Shown piece after piece: positions 1-6,120 of a stretch of DNA of 26,850 nt. The DNA is from Caryophanales bacterium UBA3668. Its GTDB lineage: Bacteria; Bacillota_I; Bacilli_A; RFN20; CAG-826. The notes under the pieces were generated by a model. The model was not told the origin of the DNA and searched no databases. It was given only the letters and a program-made list of their open reading frames with translations. Every line of letters begins with the position of its first letter. Within the stretch, counting starts at the first letter, position 1. Position numbers and translations under genes: made by a program. The stretch spans positions 1 through 26,850 of the forward strand of contig DFJP01000042.1 of the NCBI GenBank assembly GCA_002373085.1, given 5' to 3'.

Positions 1-13
1 CATTCGCTGACAT

Positions 14-87
14 GCAGGTGTAGTTTAATGGTAGAGCATCAGCCCTCCAAGCTGATTACGCGGGTTCGATTCCCGTCACCTGCTCCA
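14..87 (+). tRNA. tRNA-Gly, anticodon UCC
   Basis: A complete cloverleaf can be folded: the 7-bp acceptor stem pairs 14-20 with 77-83, the T-arm loop TTCGATT lies at 65-71, the discriminator is T84 and CCA is encoded at 85-87. The anticodon stem TCAGC/GCTGA (39-43 with 51-55) closes a 7-nt loop whose positions 34-36 are TCC, reading GGA and wobble Gly codons. The base at tRNA position 33 (window position 45) is C, where almost all elongator tRNAs have U. A terminator follows at once, so the gene ends its transcription unit; its promoter lies outside the window. Confidence 0.95.
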
Positions 88-96
88 GACGATAAA

Positions 97-125
97 AAAA
101 CAGTGCATCGCACTGTTTTATTTTT
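97..125 (+). terminator. Rho-independent terminator of tRNA-Gly
   Basis: A perfect stem CAGTGC/GCACTG (101-106 with 110-115) is closed by the loop ATC, extended by four A-T pairs, and followed by a T-rich run to 125. It starts about 10 nt after the tRNA CCA end. Confidence 0.85.
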
Positions 126-130
126 ACTGT

Positions 131-150
131 AGCAGGTTCGTAATCAGCTT
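131..150 (-). repeat. Inverted partial copy of tRNA-Gly 3' half
   Basis: Read on the minus strand, 150-139 reproduces 12 consecutive bases of the tRNA-Gly gene (49-60). Bases 137-131 then reproduce seven bases of its 3' acceptor end (78-84). The intervening T-arm is missing and replaced by one A. The copy lies opposite in orientation to the tRNA, about 45 bp beyond it, exactly where similarity of the adjacent relic gene to its family stops. This looks like the scar of an integrated and mostly deleted element that used the tRNA as target, but chance plus decay cannot be excluded. Confidence 0.45.
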
Positions 151-151
151 T

Positions 152-374
152 ACAATGATTTACATTACGTTTGACTTGTCTTTTTCCTTCTGTTTGAACT
201 ACCGAGGATTTCTAGGTCGTTGAGTTATCAAGTTCTCCTTCTGCAAGTATGTTTGCGATATGAAGACCAATGTTATCTGTACTAACATCAAACAACATTG
301 CCATATCTTTTTGTGTCAACCATACCGTTTCATTTTCTTTATCAGCTTGAAAGCATCTCCCTTTTGCTAAGTTT
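152..374 (-). pseudogene. RhuM-family protein remnant
   Basis: The longest gap without an intact gene (88-446) contains decayed coding sequence on the minus strand. One frame reads from a stop at 375-377, through motifs typical of the RhuM family N-terminal helix-turn-helix region (ENETVWLTQKDMAMLFDVS, then NIGLHIANILAEGELD), to an amber stop at 212-214. It continues in the same frame for about 20 more family-like residues up to an NH pair near 155-160. The expected remainder of the protein (usually around 300 residues) is absent and the sequence passes into the tRNA-Gly copy. There is no start codon at the proper place. RhuM-type genes usually ride on islands, so this is probably the residue of accessory DNA. 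The family call is from memory of its motifs. Confidence 0.6.
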
Positions 375-411
375 TTAACTTGTTTAGAGTATTTTAAGTT
401 TAAAATAATGT

Positions 412-440
412 TTGTTTATTCTAAAAATAATGTTTAAGAT
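412..440 (+). promoter_or_regulatory. Promoter giving a leaderless mgtC-like mRNA
   Basis: TTGTTT (412-417), a 17-nt spacer and TAAGAT (435-440) lie 6 nt before the ATG at 447, so transcription should begin on or next to the start codon. No Shine-Dalgarno sequence is present. A 12-bp direct repeat (AAAATAATGTTT at 402-413 and 424-435, 22 bp apart) overlaps the -35 box and the spacer. Confidence 0.6.
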
Positions 441-446
441 ATACCT

Positions 447-1181
447 ATGGTAACTATAGATCAAAAAATCGCCGAGTTGCTCGAGAGTTTTAATGTCGAC
501 GGATGGCCAGTAGGAAATTTAATCCTCTGCGTTATCGCTTTAATACTTTCAGTAGTCTTATGTGGCGCTATCGGAATTGAAAGAGAAAGAAGAGGAAGAA
601 GTGCTGGTTTAAGAACCCACCTCTTAGTCGGAGTTGGTTCATGTATCATCATGATTATCTCAATTTACGGCTTCCCTATCGATGAAGCATCCAAAAGAGA
701 TGTTGCTAGATTAGCCGCTCAAGTTATCGCTGGTGTTGGTTTCCTTGGCGCTGGAGCTATCATTCATAGAAGCTCTGGAACTAGAGGCTTAACAACCGCC
801 GCGACAATTTGGATTGTCATGGCTATCGGATTAGCATGTGGTTCATTCAATTATGTCTTAGCGATTGGCGGAACCTTCTTAATTATTATTGTTCTTACAG
901 TATTCAGAAAATTTGAGAACAAAATTAATAAGAAAGCACCTCTTATTACTCTTAGAGCAAAAGAGAATACTCCAATTACTGCCCACATCATGGAAGTCTC
1001 CCAAAACTTTGATTGCTTTATCGATGACTTCCAAGTTGAACTACTTGAGAATCAAGAAGTCGAAGTAACTTTCTTAGCCGTTTCTAAATCAAATGAATTC
1101 GACACAACTGGATTTATTGCTAAATTAGAAGCTCTCGATGGAGTTATTCAAGTCGGCGTAATGAACAATCACAAACGTTAA
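447..1181 (+). CDS. MgtC/SapB-family membrane protein
   Basis: This 244-residue protein has the MgtC/SapB core. There are four hydrophobic segments (about 24-43, 58-75, 90-107 and 117-150), the family signature GIERERRGRSAGLRTH at about 43-58, and the block DVARLAAQVIAGVGFLGAGA followed by GLTTAATIW at about 85-123. Residues 165-244 form a soluble C-terminal domain, ACT-like in many relatives. MgtC proteins are linked to growth in low magnesium and to modulation of membrane ATPase or transport; the exact activity here is unknown, and many Bacillota homologues are simply housekeeping membrane proteins. The start is supported by the -10 box 6 nt upstream. The gene is monocistronic, with a terminator right after it. 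Confidence 0.9.
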   Translation: MVTIDQKIAELLESFNVDGWPVGNLILCVIALILSVVLCGAIGIERERRGRSAGLRTHLLVGVGSCIIMIISIYGFPIDEASKRDVARLAAQVIAGVGFLGAGAIIHRSSGTRGLTTAATIWIVMAIGLACGSFNYVLAIGGTFLIIIVLTVFRKFENKINKKAPLITLRAKENTPITAHIMEVSQNFDCFIDDFQVELLENQEVEVTFLAVSKSNEFDTTGFIAKLEALDGVIQVGVMNNHKR

Positions 1182-1183
1182 AG

Positions 1184-1209
1184 CAGTGAGAAATCACTGT
1201 TTTATTTTG
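1184..1209 (+). terminator. Terminator of MgtC-like gene
   Basis: Stem CAGTGA/TCACTG (1184-1189 with 1194-1199), a GAAA tetraloop, then TTTTATTTT. It starts 2 nt after the stop codon. Confidence 0.85.
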
Positions 1210-1222
1210 CCTTTCATTTCCT

Positions 1223-1228
1223 TATAAT
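1223..1228 (+). promoter_or_regulatory. -10 box of rdgB (leaderless)
   Basis: A perfect TATAAT ends 6 nt before the ATG at 1235. The -35 is weak (TGTTTT at 1199-1204, 18-nt spacer) and falls in the tail of the preceding terminator. There is no Shine-Dalgarno sequence. Confidence 0.6.
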
Positions 1229-1234
1229 AACGTT

Positions 1235-1834
1235 ATGAATTTTGAAATTGTTGTCGCAACTAATAATAAACATAAACTTCAAGAGATTAGACAAATCCTC
1301 TCTCCACACAAAATTACAGTTTATGGAATGAGTGATTTAAATATCGACATTGGAGAAGTAGAAGAAAATGGTTCTACTTATTACGAAAATGCATTAATCA
1401 AAGCTAAAGCTTTACAAAAATATACTGATAAACCAATTATCTCAGATGACACTGGTTTAGAAATTGTTTCCATGGACAATAAGCCAGGACTATACACGGC
1501 TAGATTCGCTAATAGTCATGGAGGCTATCTAGGAGCGTTCGCCGAGATCTTCAAGCAATTAGAAGGTAAAGATAGAAGTGCTTTCTTCATCTGCGATATT
1601 GTCTTATTAAATGTTGAAGACAAGCCACTACACTTTGAAGCGAGAATCCCAGGACATATCGCTACCGAACTTAAAGGAGAAGCAGGATTTGGCTATGATC
1701 CAATATTCATCAATGATGAAGTTGGTAAGACATACGCGGATATGGGACAAGAAGAAAAAAACCGAGTCTCTCATAGAGGCAAAGCTTTAAAGAAATTATT
1801 AACTTATCTAAAGATAAATAACTTAATATATTAA
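1235..1834 (+). CDS. rdgB: XTP/dITP pyrophosphatase (RdgB/HAM1 family)
   Basis: The 199-residue length is typical for RdgB/HAM1 enzymes, which hydrolyse XTP, dITP and ITP to the monophosphate and pyrophosphate and so keep deaminated purines out of DNA and RNA. Visible family blocks are the N-terminal TNNKHK triphosphate-binding motif (9-14), ENGSTYYENALIKA at about 44-57, the catalytic SDDTGLE (70-76), FGYDP (152-156) and SHR (179-181) for base recognition. The start is fixed by the TATAAT 6 nt upstream. It sits alone between terminators. A second house-cleaning pyrophosphatase, Maf, is encoded later in the window. Family assignment is secure; substrate preference is inferred from the family. 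Confidence 0.95.
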   Translation: MNFEIVVATNNKHKLQEIRQILSPHKITVYGMSDLNIDIGEVEENGSTYYENALIKAKALQKYTDKPIISDDTGLEIVSMDNKPGLYTARFANSHGGYLGAFAEIFKQLEGKDRSAFFICDIVLLNVEDKPLHFEARIPGHIATELKGEAGFGYDPIFINDEVGKTYADMGQEEKNRVSHRGKALKKLLTYLKINNLIY

Positions 1835-1860
1835 AAAGAATGGTCTCCCATTCTTTTTTT
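1834..1860. terminator. Bidirectional terminator shared by rdgB and the next gene
   Basis: Stem AAGAATGG/CCATTCTT (1836-1843 with 1848-1855), loop TCTC, followed by a T run on the plus strand and preceded by an A run that gives Ts on the minus strand. It lies between two convergent genes. Confidence 0.8.
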
Positions 1861-1862
1861 CT

Positions 1863-2909
1863 TTAGTTAATTCTAAGCTTTCTCTTCTTGAGAATCCTTC
1901 TCCATGATAAGTAGAAGGAAGCGCAAACTATGAAGGCAATGAAGGAAGCAATTCCAGTTGCGATAAATGTTATAAAGAAGGAATTATTATCGCGGAATAA
2001 ATATGCACATATTCCTAATCCAATAAAGGCTAGTAAGAATAATCCAGACAACCATAAGGATGCTTTTTTCATTCCGATGATTACTGTGTAATCTCTAAAG
2101 ACTTTTCCTTCGAGGATTTTCTTTTTACGTTCATCAGTGAGTTCTCTAATTTGCTTTGTAAAGACATTCGTACTCACTACTTCATCAAGTCTTTCTAAAT
2201 AGACTTTATCATTAACGATTTTGTTATATTTGAATCCTAATCCATCCACTGTGTGTTTGACGGATTTAAGTTTTGTTTCTTTCTCAGTAACACTATGGCT
2301 AATCAAGTTAATTAAGACTTCGTTAGTCTGAGTAACATAATCTTTTTTAATCTTACTTAAATGAGCAATGATTTCTTTTTTGAATTTAATGATGTCCGCT
2401 AAACGTTTGATATAAAGTTTAACGCATTCTTCATCATAGAAGAAATCACGATGAGTGACCTTATGGAAAACCGCGTCATCATATTCATCTAAAGCAAGAT
2501 TGATTTTCTTTAGAAAACCAATATATGCCATTATTTCTTCAGCATTACGATGAGTAATCGCATCTAAAAGATAGCTACACTCTTGTAAATAGGACTGCTT
2601 AACTCTTGAGTTATAAATTAAGCATAAGATACGACCAAGAAGCGCTTTTTGATTTTTAGGTTCAATCTCTAAAACATCCGCGTATTCTTGATAAGCTAAA
2701 ACCGGATCACAAGCGACATATAATGTGTTATCAGCCTTATCTAACATGTTACTAATAAGGTTGGAATACAAATTAATTGCCTCTTTTGGGTCTAATTCAC
2801 GCATACAGTAAGGACAATACACAGTGCTTGCTTCAGGATTAACTGGGAAGATGTGATTCTCGATTCTTGTAAAGTGACAGTATTTACAAATTCCGTTTTT
2901 AGTCGCCAT
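1863..2909 (-). CDS. Zinc-ribbon protein with two C-terminal membrane segments, function unknown
   Basis: I do not recognise this 348-residue protein. Its N-terminus has two CxxC pairs (C8, C11, C32, C35), a probable zinc ribbon. The middle (about 60-275) is rich in charged helices, and the segment around 60-85 (AYQEYADVLEIEPKNQKALLG) looks like a tetratricopeptide-type helical pair. Two hydrophobic segments follow at about 283-305 and 309-334, and the protein ends in a basic tail (KKRKLR). The N-terminus and core are therefore probably cytoplasmic, anchored by a C-terminal hairpin. The frame is open further upstream to 2993, but I start at 2909 because a TATAAT lies 7 nt before that ATG and the longer version would run through the divergent gene's promoter and start. 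Confidence 0.75.
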   Translation of the reverse strand: MATKNGICKYCHFTRIENHIFPVNPEASTVYCPYCMRELDPKEAINLYSNLISNMLDKADNTLYVACDPVLAYQEYADVLEIEPKNQKALLGRILCLIYNSRVKQSYLQECSYLLDAITHRNAEEIMAYIGFLKKINLALDEYDDAVFHKVTHRDFFYDEECVKLYIKRLADIIKFKKEIIAHLSKIKKDYVTQTNEVLINLISHSVTEKETKLKSVKHTVDGLGFKYNKIVNDKVYLERLDEVVSTNVFTKQIRELTDERKKKILEGKVFRDYTVIIGMKKASLWLSGLFLLAFIGLGICAYLFRDNNSFFITFIATGIASFIAFIVCASFYLSWRRILKKRKLRIN

Positions 2910-2916
2910 ATGAGAA

Positions 2917-2959
2917 ATTATAGAATAATTTTTGAAAAACTCAATTATGAATGTATAAT
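2917..2959. promoter_or_regulatory. Overlapping divergent promoters
   Basis: Minus strand: TTGAGT (2944-2939), 16-nt spacer, TATAAT (2922-2917), 7 nt to the ATG at 2909. Plus strand: TTGAAA (2932-2937), 16-nt spacer, TATAAT (2954-2959), 7 nt to the ATG at 2967. The two -35 regions interleave, so polymerases would compete. Neither gene has a Shine-Dalgarno sequence. Confidence 0.7.
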
Positions 2960-2966
2960 CAAACAT

Positions 2967-4049
2967 ATGAAAATCTTCCCAAATACCGAACAAAGAGTTT
3001 TATATTATATCGATAATAACAACTTAAGTATGTCTTTATCAGACATGTTTTCTTTACTCGTTGGAAATTCTCAAATTACAAACAAAGAAGAAGTTGAAAC
3101 ACTAAAAAAGAAATTTAATCTTTCTAGTAGAGAAGTATTGCTCAATAAATATCGCGAATATTTAGAAATAGATCCTGAAAATGAGGAAGATGAACTCATT
3201 TATCACCACTACTTTGAGTGGTCAATTTATGAAAGTGATATTAATAAATATCTCAATAACCCTTATTATCAAAGAATGAAACTCCTCAACATCAAAGATG
3301 GAGATTACGAACTAGTGACCGATACATATAAAGCGTATGAACTTTTTCCCTATAAAGACATGGATGAAGAAATTGATACATTTATTGAGGCTAATTCATT
3401 TTCTTTCTTTGAAAAAGATTTTAAATTCCTTGCTCTTAACTATAAAGGTGTCACTTGGATGAGCATCACTCCAAATGAAATTGAGACAATGGAAGAAGCA
3501 GTAAAGGCTGCTATAGGAAAAGTAATTGTCTATGGACTTGGTTTAGGCTATTACCCATATATGATTTCTTTAAAAGATGAAGTTAAAGAGATTGTTATCG
3601 TTGAAAACGATATCAAAATCATCAATCTATTCAAAAAACATATTCTTCCTAATTTTGAACATCAAGAAAAGATATCTATTATTCATGGTGACGCTTTTGA
3701 ATACATGGAAAAATGTGATGACTTTGATTATGCCTTTATCGATTTGTGGCACGACACTTTTGATGGACTTGAATTGTTCTTAAAAGCAAAGAAATTAGAA
3801 AAAACAGGTAAGAAATATTTCTATTGGTTAGAAAGTAGTTTCTATCTCTTACTTAGAAGATGCTTTATTTCATTAATGGAAGAACAACTTGCTCACGCGG
3901 ATGAATCAAATTATAAAAAGAGTAAGAACATCACTGATAAAGTCATCAATACATATTATGAAAAAACAAAAAGTCTCATCATCAGAGATAGCACTGACTT
4001 CGGAACTTTATTGTCTAGTTATAATTTATTAAATCTATTACTTAAATAA
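2967..4049 (+). CDS. Class I SAM-methyltransferase-fold protein, substrate unknown
   Basis: A 360-residue protein. Residues 185-265 look like a Rossmann-type methyltransferase core resembling spermidine-synthase-like proteins: glycine-rich motif I at 189-195 (YGLGLGYYP), an acidic residue closing strand 2 (E213 in VENDI), GDAFEY at 241-246 as the adenine-binding region, and DYAFIDLWHD at 254-263. The N-terminal 180 residues are helical and acidic and I do not recognise them. Its target could be RNA, protein or a small molecule; a polyamine synthase is possible but the usual polyamine-site motifs are not evident. The start at 2967 is chosen because a TATAAT lies 7 nt upstream; the frame extends to 2853, but that would lie inside the divergent gene. 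Confidence 0.75.
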   Translation: MKIFPNTEQRVLYYIDNNNLSMSLSDMFSLLVGNSQITNKEEVETLKKKFNLSSREVLLNKYREYLEIDPENEEDELIYHHYFEWSIYESDINKYLNNPYYQRMKLLNIKDGDYELVTDTYKAYELFPYKDMDEEIDTFIEANSFSFFEKDFKFLALNYKGVTWMSITPNEIETMEEAVKAAIGKVIVYGLGLGYYPYMISLKDEVKEIVIVENDIKIINLFKKHILPNFEHQEKISIIHGDAFEYMEKCDDFDYAFIDLWHDTFDGLELFLKAKKLEKTGKKYFYWLESSFYLLLRRCFISLMEEQLAHADESNYKKSKNITDKVINTYYEKTKSLIIRDSTDFGTLLSSYNLLNLLLK

Positions 4050-4054
4050 TTATA

Positions 4055-5326
4055 TTATTTAATAACGTTCAATTCTTCAGTTAAGAGTTGAACTTTTTTA
4101 TATATGTCTTGGATATTCTCACCAACATAGAAATTTCCATCTCGATAGAGAATCTTTCCATTAATCATTGTCATCTTAACGCAGTCTTTTGAACCGCTAT
4201 AAACGAGGTTGTTGATGATATTGTTGATTGGTTGCATACTTGGACGAGATAAATCAATCATGATTAAGTCCGCTAATTTACCAACTTCTAATGTATCAGC
4301 GTCTTTAAGCCCCATTGCATAAGCTCCATTAACTGTCGCCATTTTTAATACTTCAAAGGCTGGGATAGAAACTGGATTATTATGTTTTAGTTTCTGTAAG
4401 CCAGTTGCTAAATACATTTCTCTAAACATATCTAAAGCGTTGTTACTAGCTGGCCCATCAGTACCTAATGCCACTCTTACTCCTCTTTGGAGTAATTTTG
4501 TGATATCGCATATTCCACTAGCAAGTTTCATGTTGCTGCTAGGATTGGACACTACTGTAACATCTTTTTCTTTGATGATTTCAATATCGTGGTCACTCAA
4601 ATAAATGCCATGGAATATTGCGCCACCCTTATCAAAGAAATGCATGGAATCAAAGAATTCCATTGGAGTCATTTTTCTTCTTTGAATGCATTCTTTAACT
4701 TCTCTTTCAGTTTCACTTAAGTGAGTGTAATAAGGTAAACCGGTTGCTTCTAAAAGTTTTCCGGTTACTTCAAACATCTCATCTGTTGGGGTGTATTCTG
4801 AGTGAAGTCCAATCACAAAAGTCGCTAAGGAAGATGGTCTATTATTATCTCTAACTAATTTGAGAACTTCTTCTACTGGTCTAGCTTTTGGATCATACAT
4901 CGCTAAAGAAACACTTCTAAATCCAAATTCATTACATGTATCAGCAAATTCTTGAGGGAAGAAATATTGATCTAAAACTGCGGTAATACCACTAGTAAGA
5001 TATTCTAAAATTGCTACTTTAGTTAATTCTTTAATACAACCTTCATGAAGATTGTCTTCTCTAGGGAAAATTTCTTTAAATAACCAATCTTGTAAAGATG
5101 AGTCATCAGCTTTAGAACGTAAAAAAGTCATCGCACTATGAGTGTGAGCGTTTTTAAATCCAGGCATGATTAAATTTGATTCGCAATCAATCACTTGGTC
5201 AAACACTCCAGCTGGAAGTTGACTTCCGATATAACTAATTCTGTTGTCGGTGACAACAATGTGTCCTTCCATGATATTAGAATCAACCATGGTAAGAATT
5301 CTTGCGTTCTTAAGTAAAATCTTCAT
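4055..5326 (-). CDS. Amidohydrolase of the 5'-methylthioadenosine/S-adenosylhomocysteine deaminase type
   Basis: This 423-residue metal-dependent TIM-barrel hydrolase has the metal ligands expected of the MtaD/TrzN/ATZ group: H61 and H63 in NAHTHSAM, H202 in THLSETE, H239 in FHG, and D290 in GTDGPASNN. H175 (GLHSEYTP) is the substrate-side histidine seen in MTA/SAH deaminases. The flanking beta-sandwich is formed by the first ~55 and last ~60 residues. The likely reaction is deamination of S-adenosylhomocysteine or methylthioadenosine to the inosyl compound; related enzymes act on other nucleosides or guanine, so the substrate is inferred. It would suit disposal of methyltransferase by-products. 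Convergent with the preceding gene with a 5-bp gap. Start: AGGA about 10 nt upstream of the ATG. Confidence 0.85.
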   Translation of the reverse strand: MKILLKNARILTMVDSNIMEGHIVVTDNRISYIGSQLPAGVFDQVIDCESNLIMPGFKNAHTHSAMTFLRSKADDSSLQDWLFKEIFPREDNLHEGCIKELTKVAILEYLTSGITAVLDQYFFPQEFADTCNEFGFRSVSLAMYDPKARPVEEVLKLVRDNNRPSSLATFVIGLHSEYTPTDEMFEVTGKLLEATGLPYYTHLSETEREVKECIQRRKMTPMEFFDSMHFFDKGGAIFHGIYLSDHDIEIIKEKDVTVVSNPSSNMKLASGICDITKLLQRGVRVALGTDGPASNNALDMFREMYLATGLQKLKHNNPVSIPAFEVLKMATVNGAYAMGLKDADTLEVGKLADLIMIDLSRPSMQPINNIINNLVYSGSKDCVKMTMINGKILYRDGNFYVGENIQDIYKKVQLLTEELNVIK

Positions 5327-5407
5327 CTTTATAATTCCTAACTCGTAATAATGATATACAAAAATAAAAATTTTATAAATAAAGTTATGTAATAATTAAA
5401 GAAGTTA

Positions 5408-5416
5408 TGGTATAGT
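5408..5416 (+). promoter_or_regulatory. Extended -10 promoter of tRNA-Ser(GCU)
   Basis: TGGTATAGT (5408-5416) is an extended -10 element about 20 nt before the mature tRNA. No good -35 is visible, as is common with TGn-type promoters. Confidence 0.5.
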
Positions 5417-5436
5417 TAACAACGTTCACGAAAATT

Positions 5437-5527
5437 GGAGTAGTACCCAAGTTGGTGAAGGGGCTTCCCTGCTAAGGAAGTAGATCGGGTAACTGGTGCG
5501 AGAGTTCAAGTCTCTCCTACTCCGCCA
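5437..5527 (+). tRNA. tRNA-Ser, anticodon GCU
   Basis: A class II tRNA of 91 nt with a long variable arm. Acceptor GGAGTAG pairs with CTACTCC, discriminator G, encoded CCA (5525-5527). The anticodon stem CTTCC/GGAAG encloses CTGCTAA, giving GCT, which reads AGC and AGU. The T-loop is TTCAAGT. The downstream trailer and terminator closely resemble those of the tRNA-Ser(CGA) at 12100. Confidence 0.95.
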
Positions 5528-5540
5528 AAAAGAGAATATA

Positions 5541-5567
5541 GGCACATTGCAAAATGTGTCTTTTTCT
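5541..5567 (+). terminator. Terminator of tRNA-Ser(GCU)
   Basis: Stem GGCACATT/AATGTGTC (5541-5548 with 5553-5560, one G-T pair), GCAA tetraloop, then TTTTTC. Upstream start codons proposed for the next gene at 5554 fall inside this hairpin and are not used. Confidence 0.85.
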
Positions 5568-5622
5568 TTATTTTTCTAAAGTAAACCACTACTATATATG
5601 TGGAAAGAGGAGAATAAATAAT

Positions 5623-6018
5623 ATGAAAAAAGCCGCAAATATCCTATTAATTATCAGTGGAATATTCTGCATACTCTCAATCCTTGGAGTTATTGCCGGA
5701 GCTATTGCTTGCTTTGTTATGTCAGGCAATACAGACCTCATTAAACAAGGACTTAGTGAAGGATGGATCAATATACCTCACCAAGATACCGAAGAACAAG
5801 CGATTCAATTTGTTAAAATAATGCTTACTACTGTCGGTGTCCTCTGTGTCGTATATACTGTCGTCTACATCGCTGGAGCTGTAATTTCATTCCAAGGTGC
5901 AAAAAAAGAAACCAAGGGCTTATATATCGTTAACATCGTCGTCGGTGTAATCGGTGGTTCTATCTTCAATTTAATCGGTGGAATCCTTGGATTAGTTGGC
6001 GCTTCTGATAATAAGTAG
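5623..6018 (+). CDS. Small multi-pass membrane protein, function unknown
   Basis: A 131-residue protein made almost wholly of hydrophobic helices: about 6-33, 64-90 and 100-126. A polar loop at 34-63 contains acidic and glutamine residues, and a short basic loop follows at 91-99 (GAKKETKG). The layout and glycine-rich helices resemble the small DUF4064-type membrane proteins of Bacillota, but I cannot assign a family firmly. Unlike most first genes here it has a real Shine-Dalgarno (AGAGGAGA, about 9 nt before the ATG). The open frame begins at 5554, but that ATG lies in the tRNA terminator. Monocistronic, with its own terminator. Confidence 0.8.
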   Translation: MKKAANILLIISGIFCILSILGVIAGAIACFVMSGNTDLIKQGLSEGWINIPHQDTEEQAIQFVKIMLTTVGVLCVVYTVVYIAGAVISFQGAKKETKGLYIVNIVVGVIGGSIFNLIGGILGLVGASDNK

Positions 6019-6045
6019 TACTAGTTATTTAAAGAAGATAACGAT

Positions 6046-6078
6046 AACTCCTCTATAATCTAGGGGAGTTTTATTTTT
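6046..6078 (+). terminator. Terminator of small membrane protein gene
   Basis: Stem AACTCCTC/GGGGAGTT (6046-6053 with 6063-6070, including a G-T pair), a 9-nt loop, then TTATTTTT. Confidence 0.8.
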
Positions 6079-6120
6079 CTCTTCATAATAAGAATTGGAT
6101 AATATTAAAATATTATTGAT

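Noticed and set aside
2853..2966. Longer N-terminus for the methyltransferase-fold gene (start at 2853), and likewise 2910-2993 for the divergent gene
   Set aside because: Both extensions would overlap the opposite gene and run through its promoter. The internal ATGs have TATAAT 7 nt upstream.
5554..5622. Start of the small membrane protein at 5554
   Set aside because: That ATG lies in the 3' arm of the tRNA-Ser terminator; the ATG at 5623 has a good Shine-Dalgarno and begins a typical MKK membrane segment.
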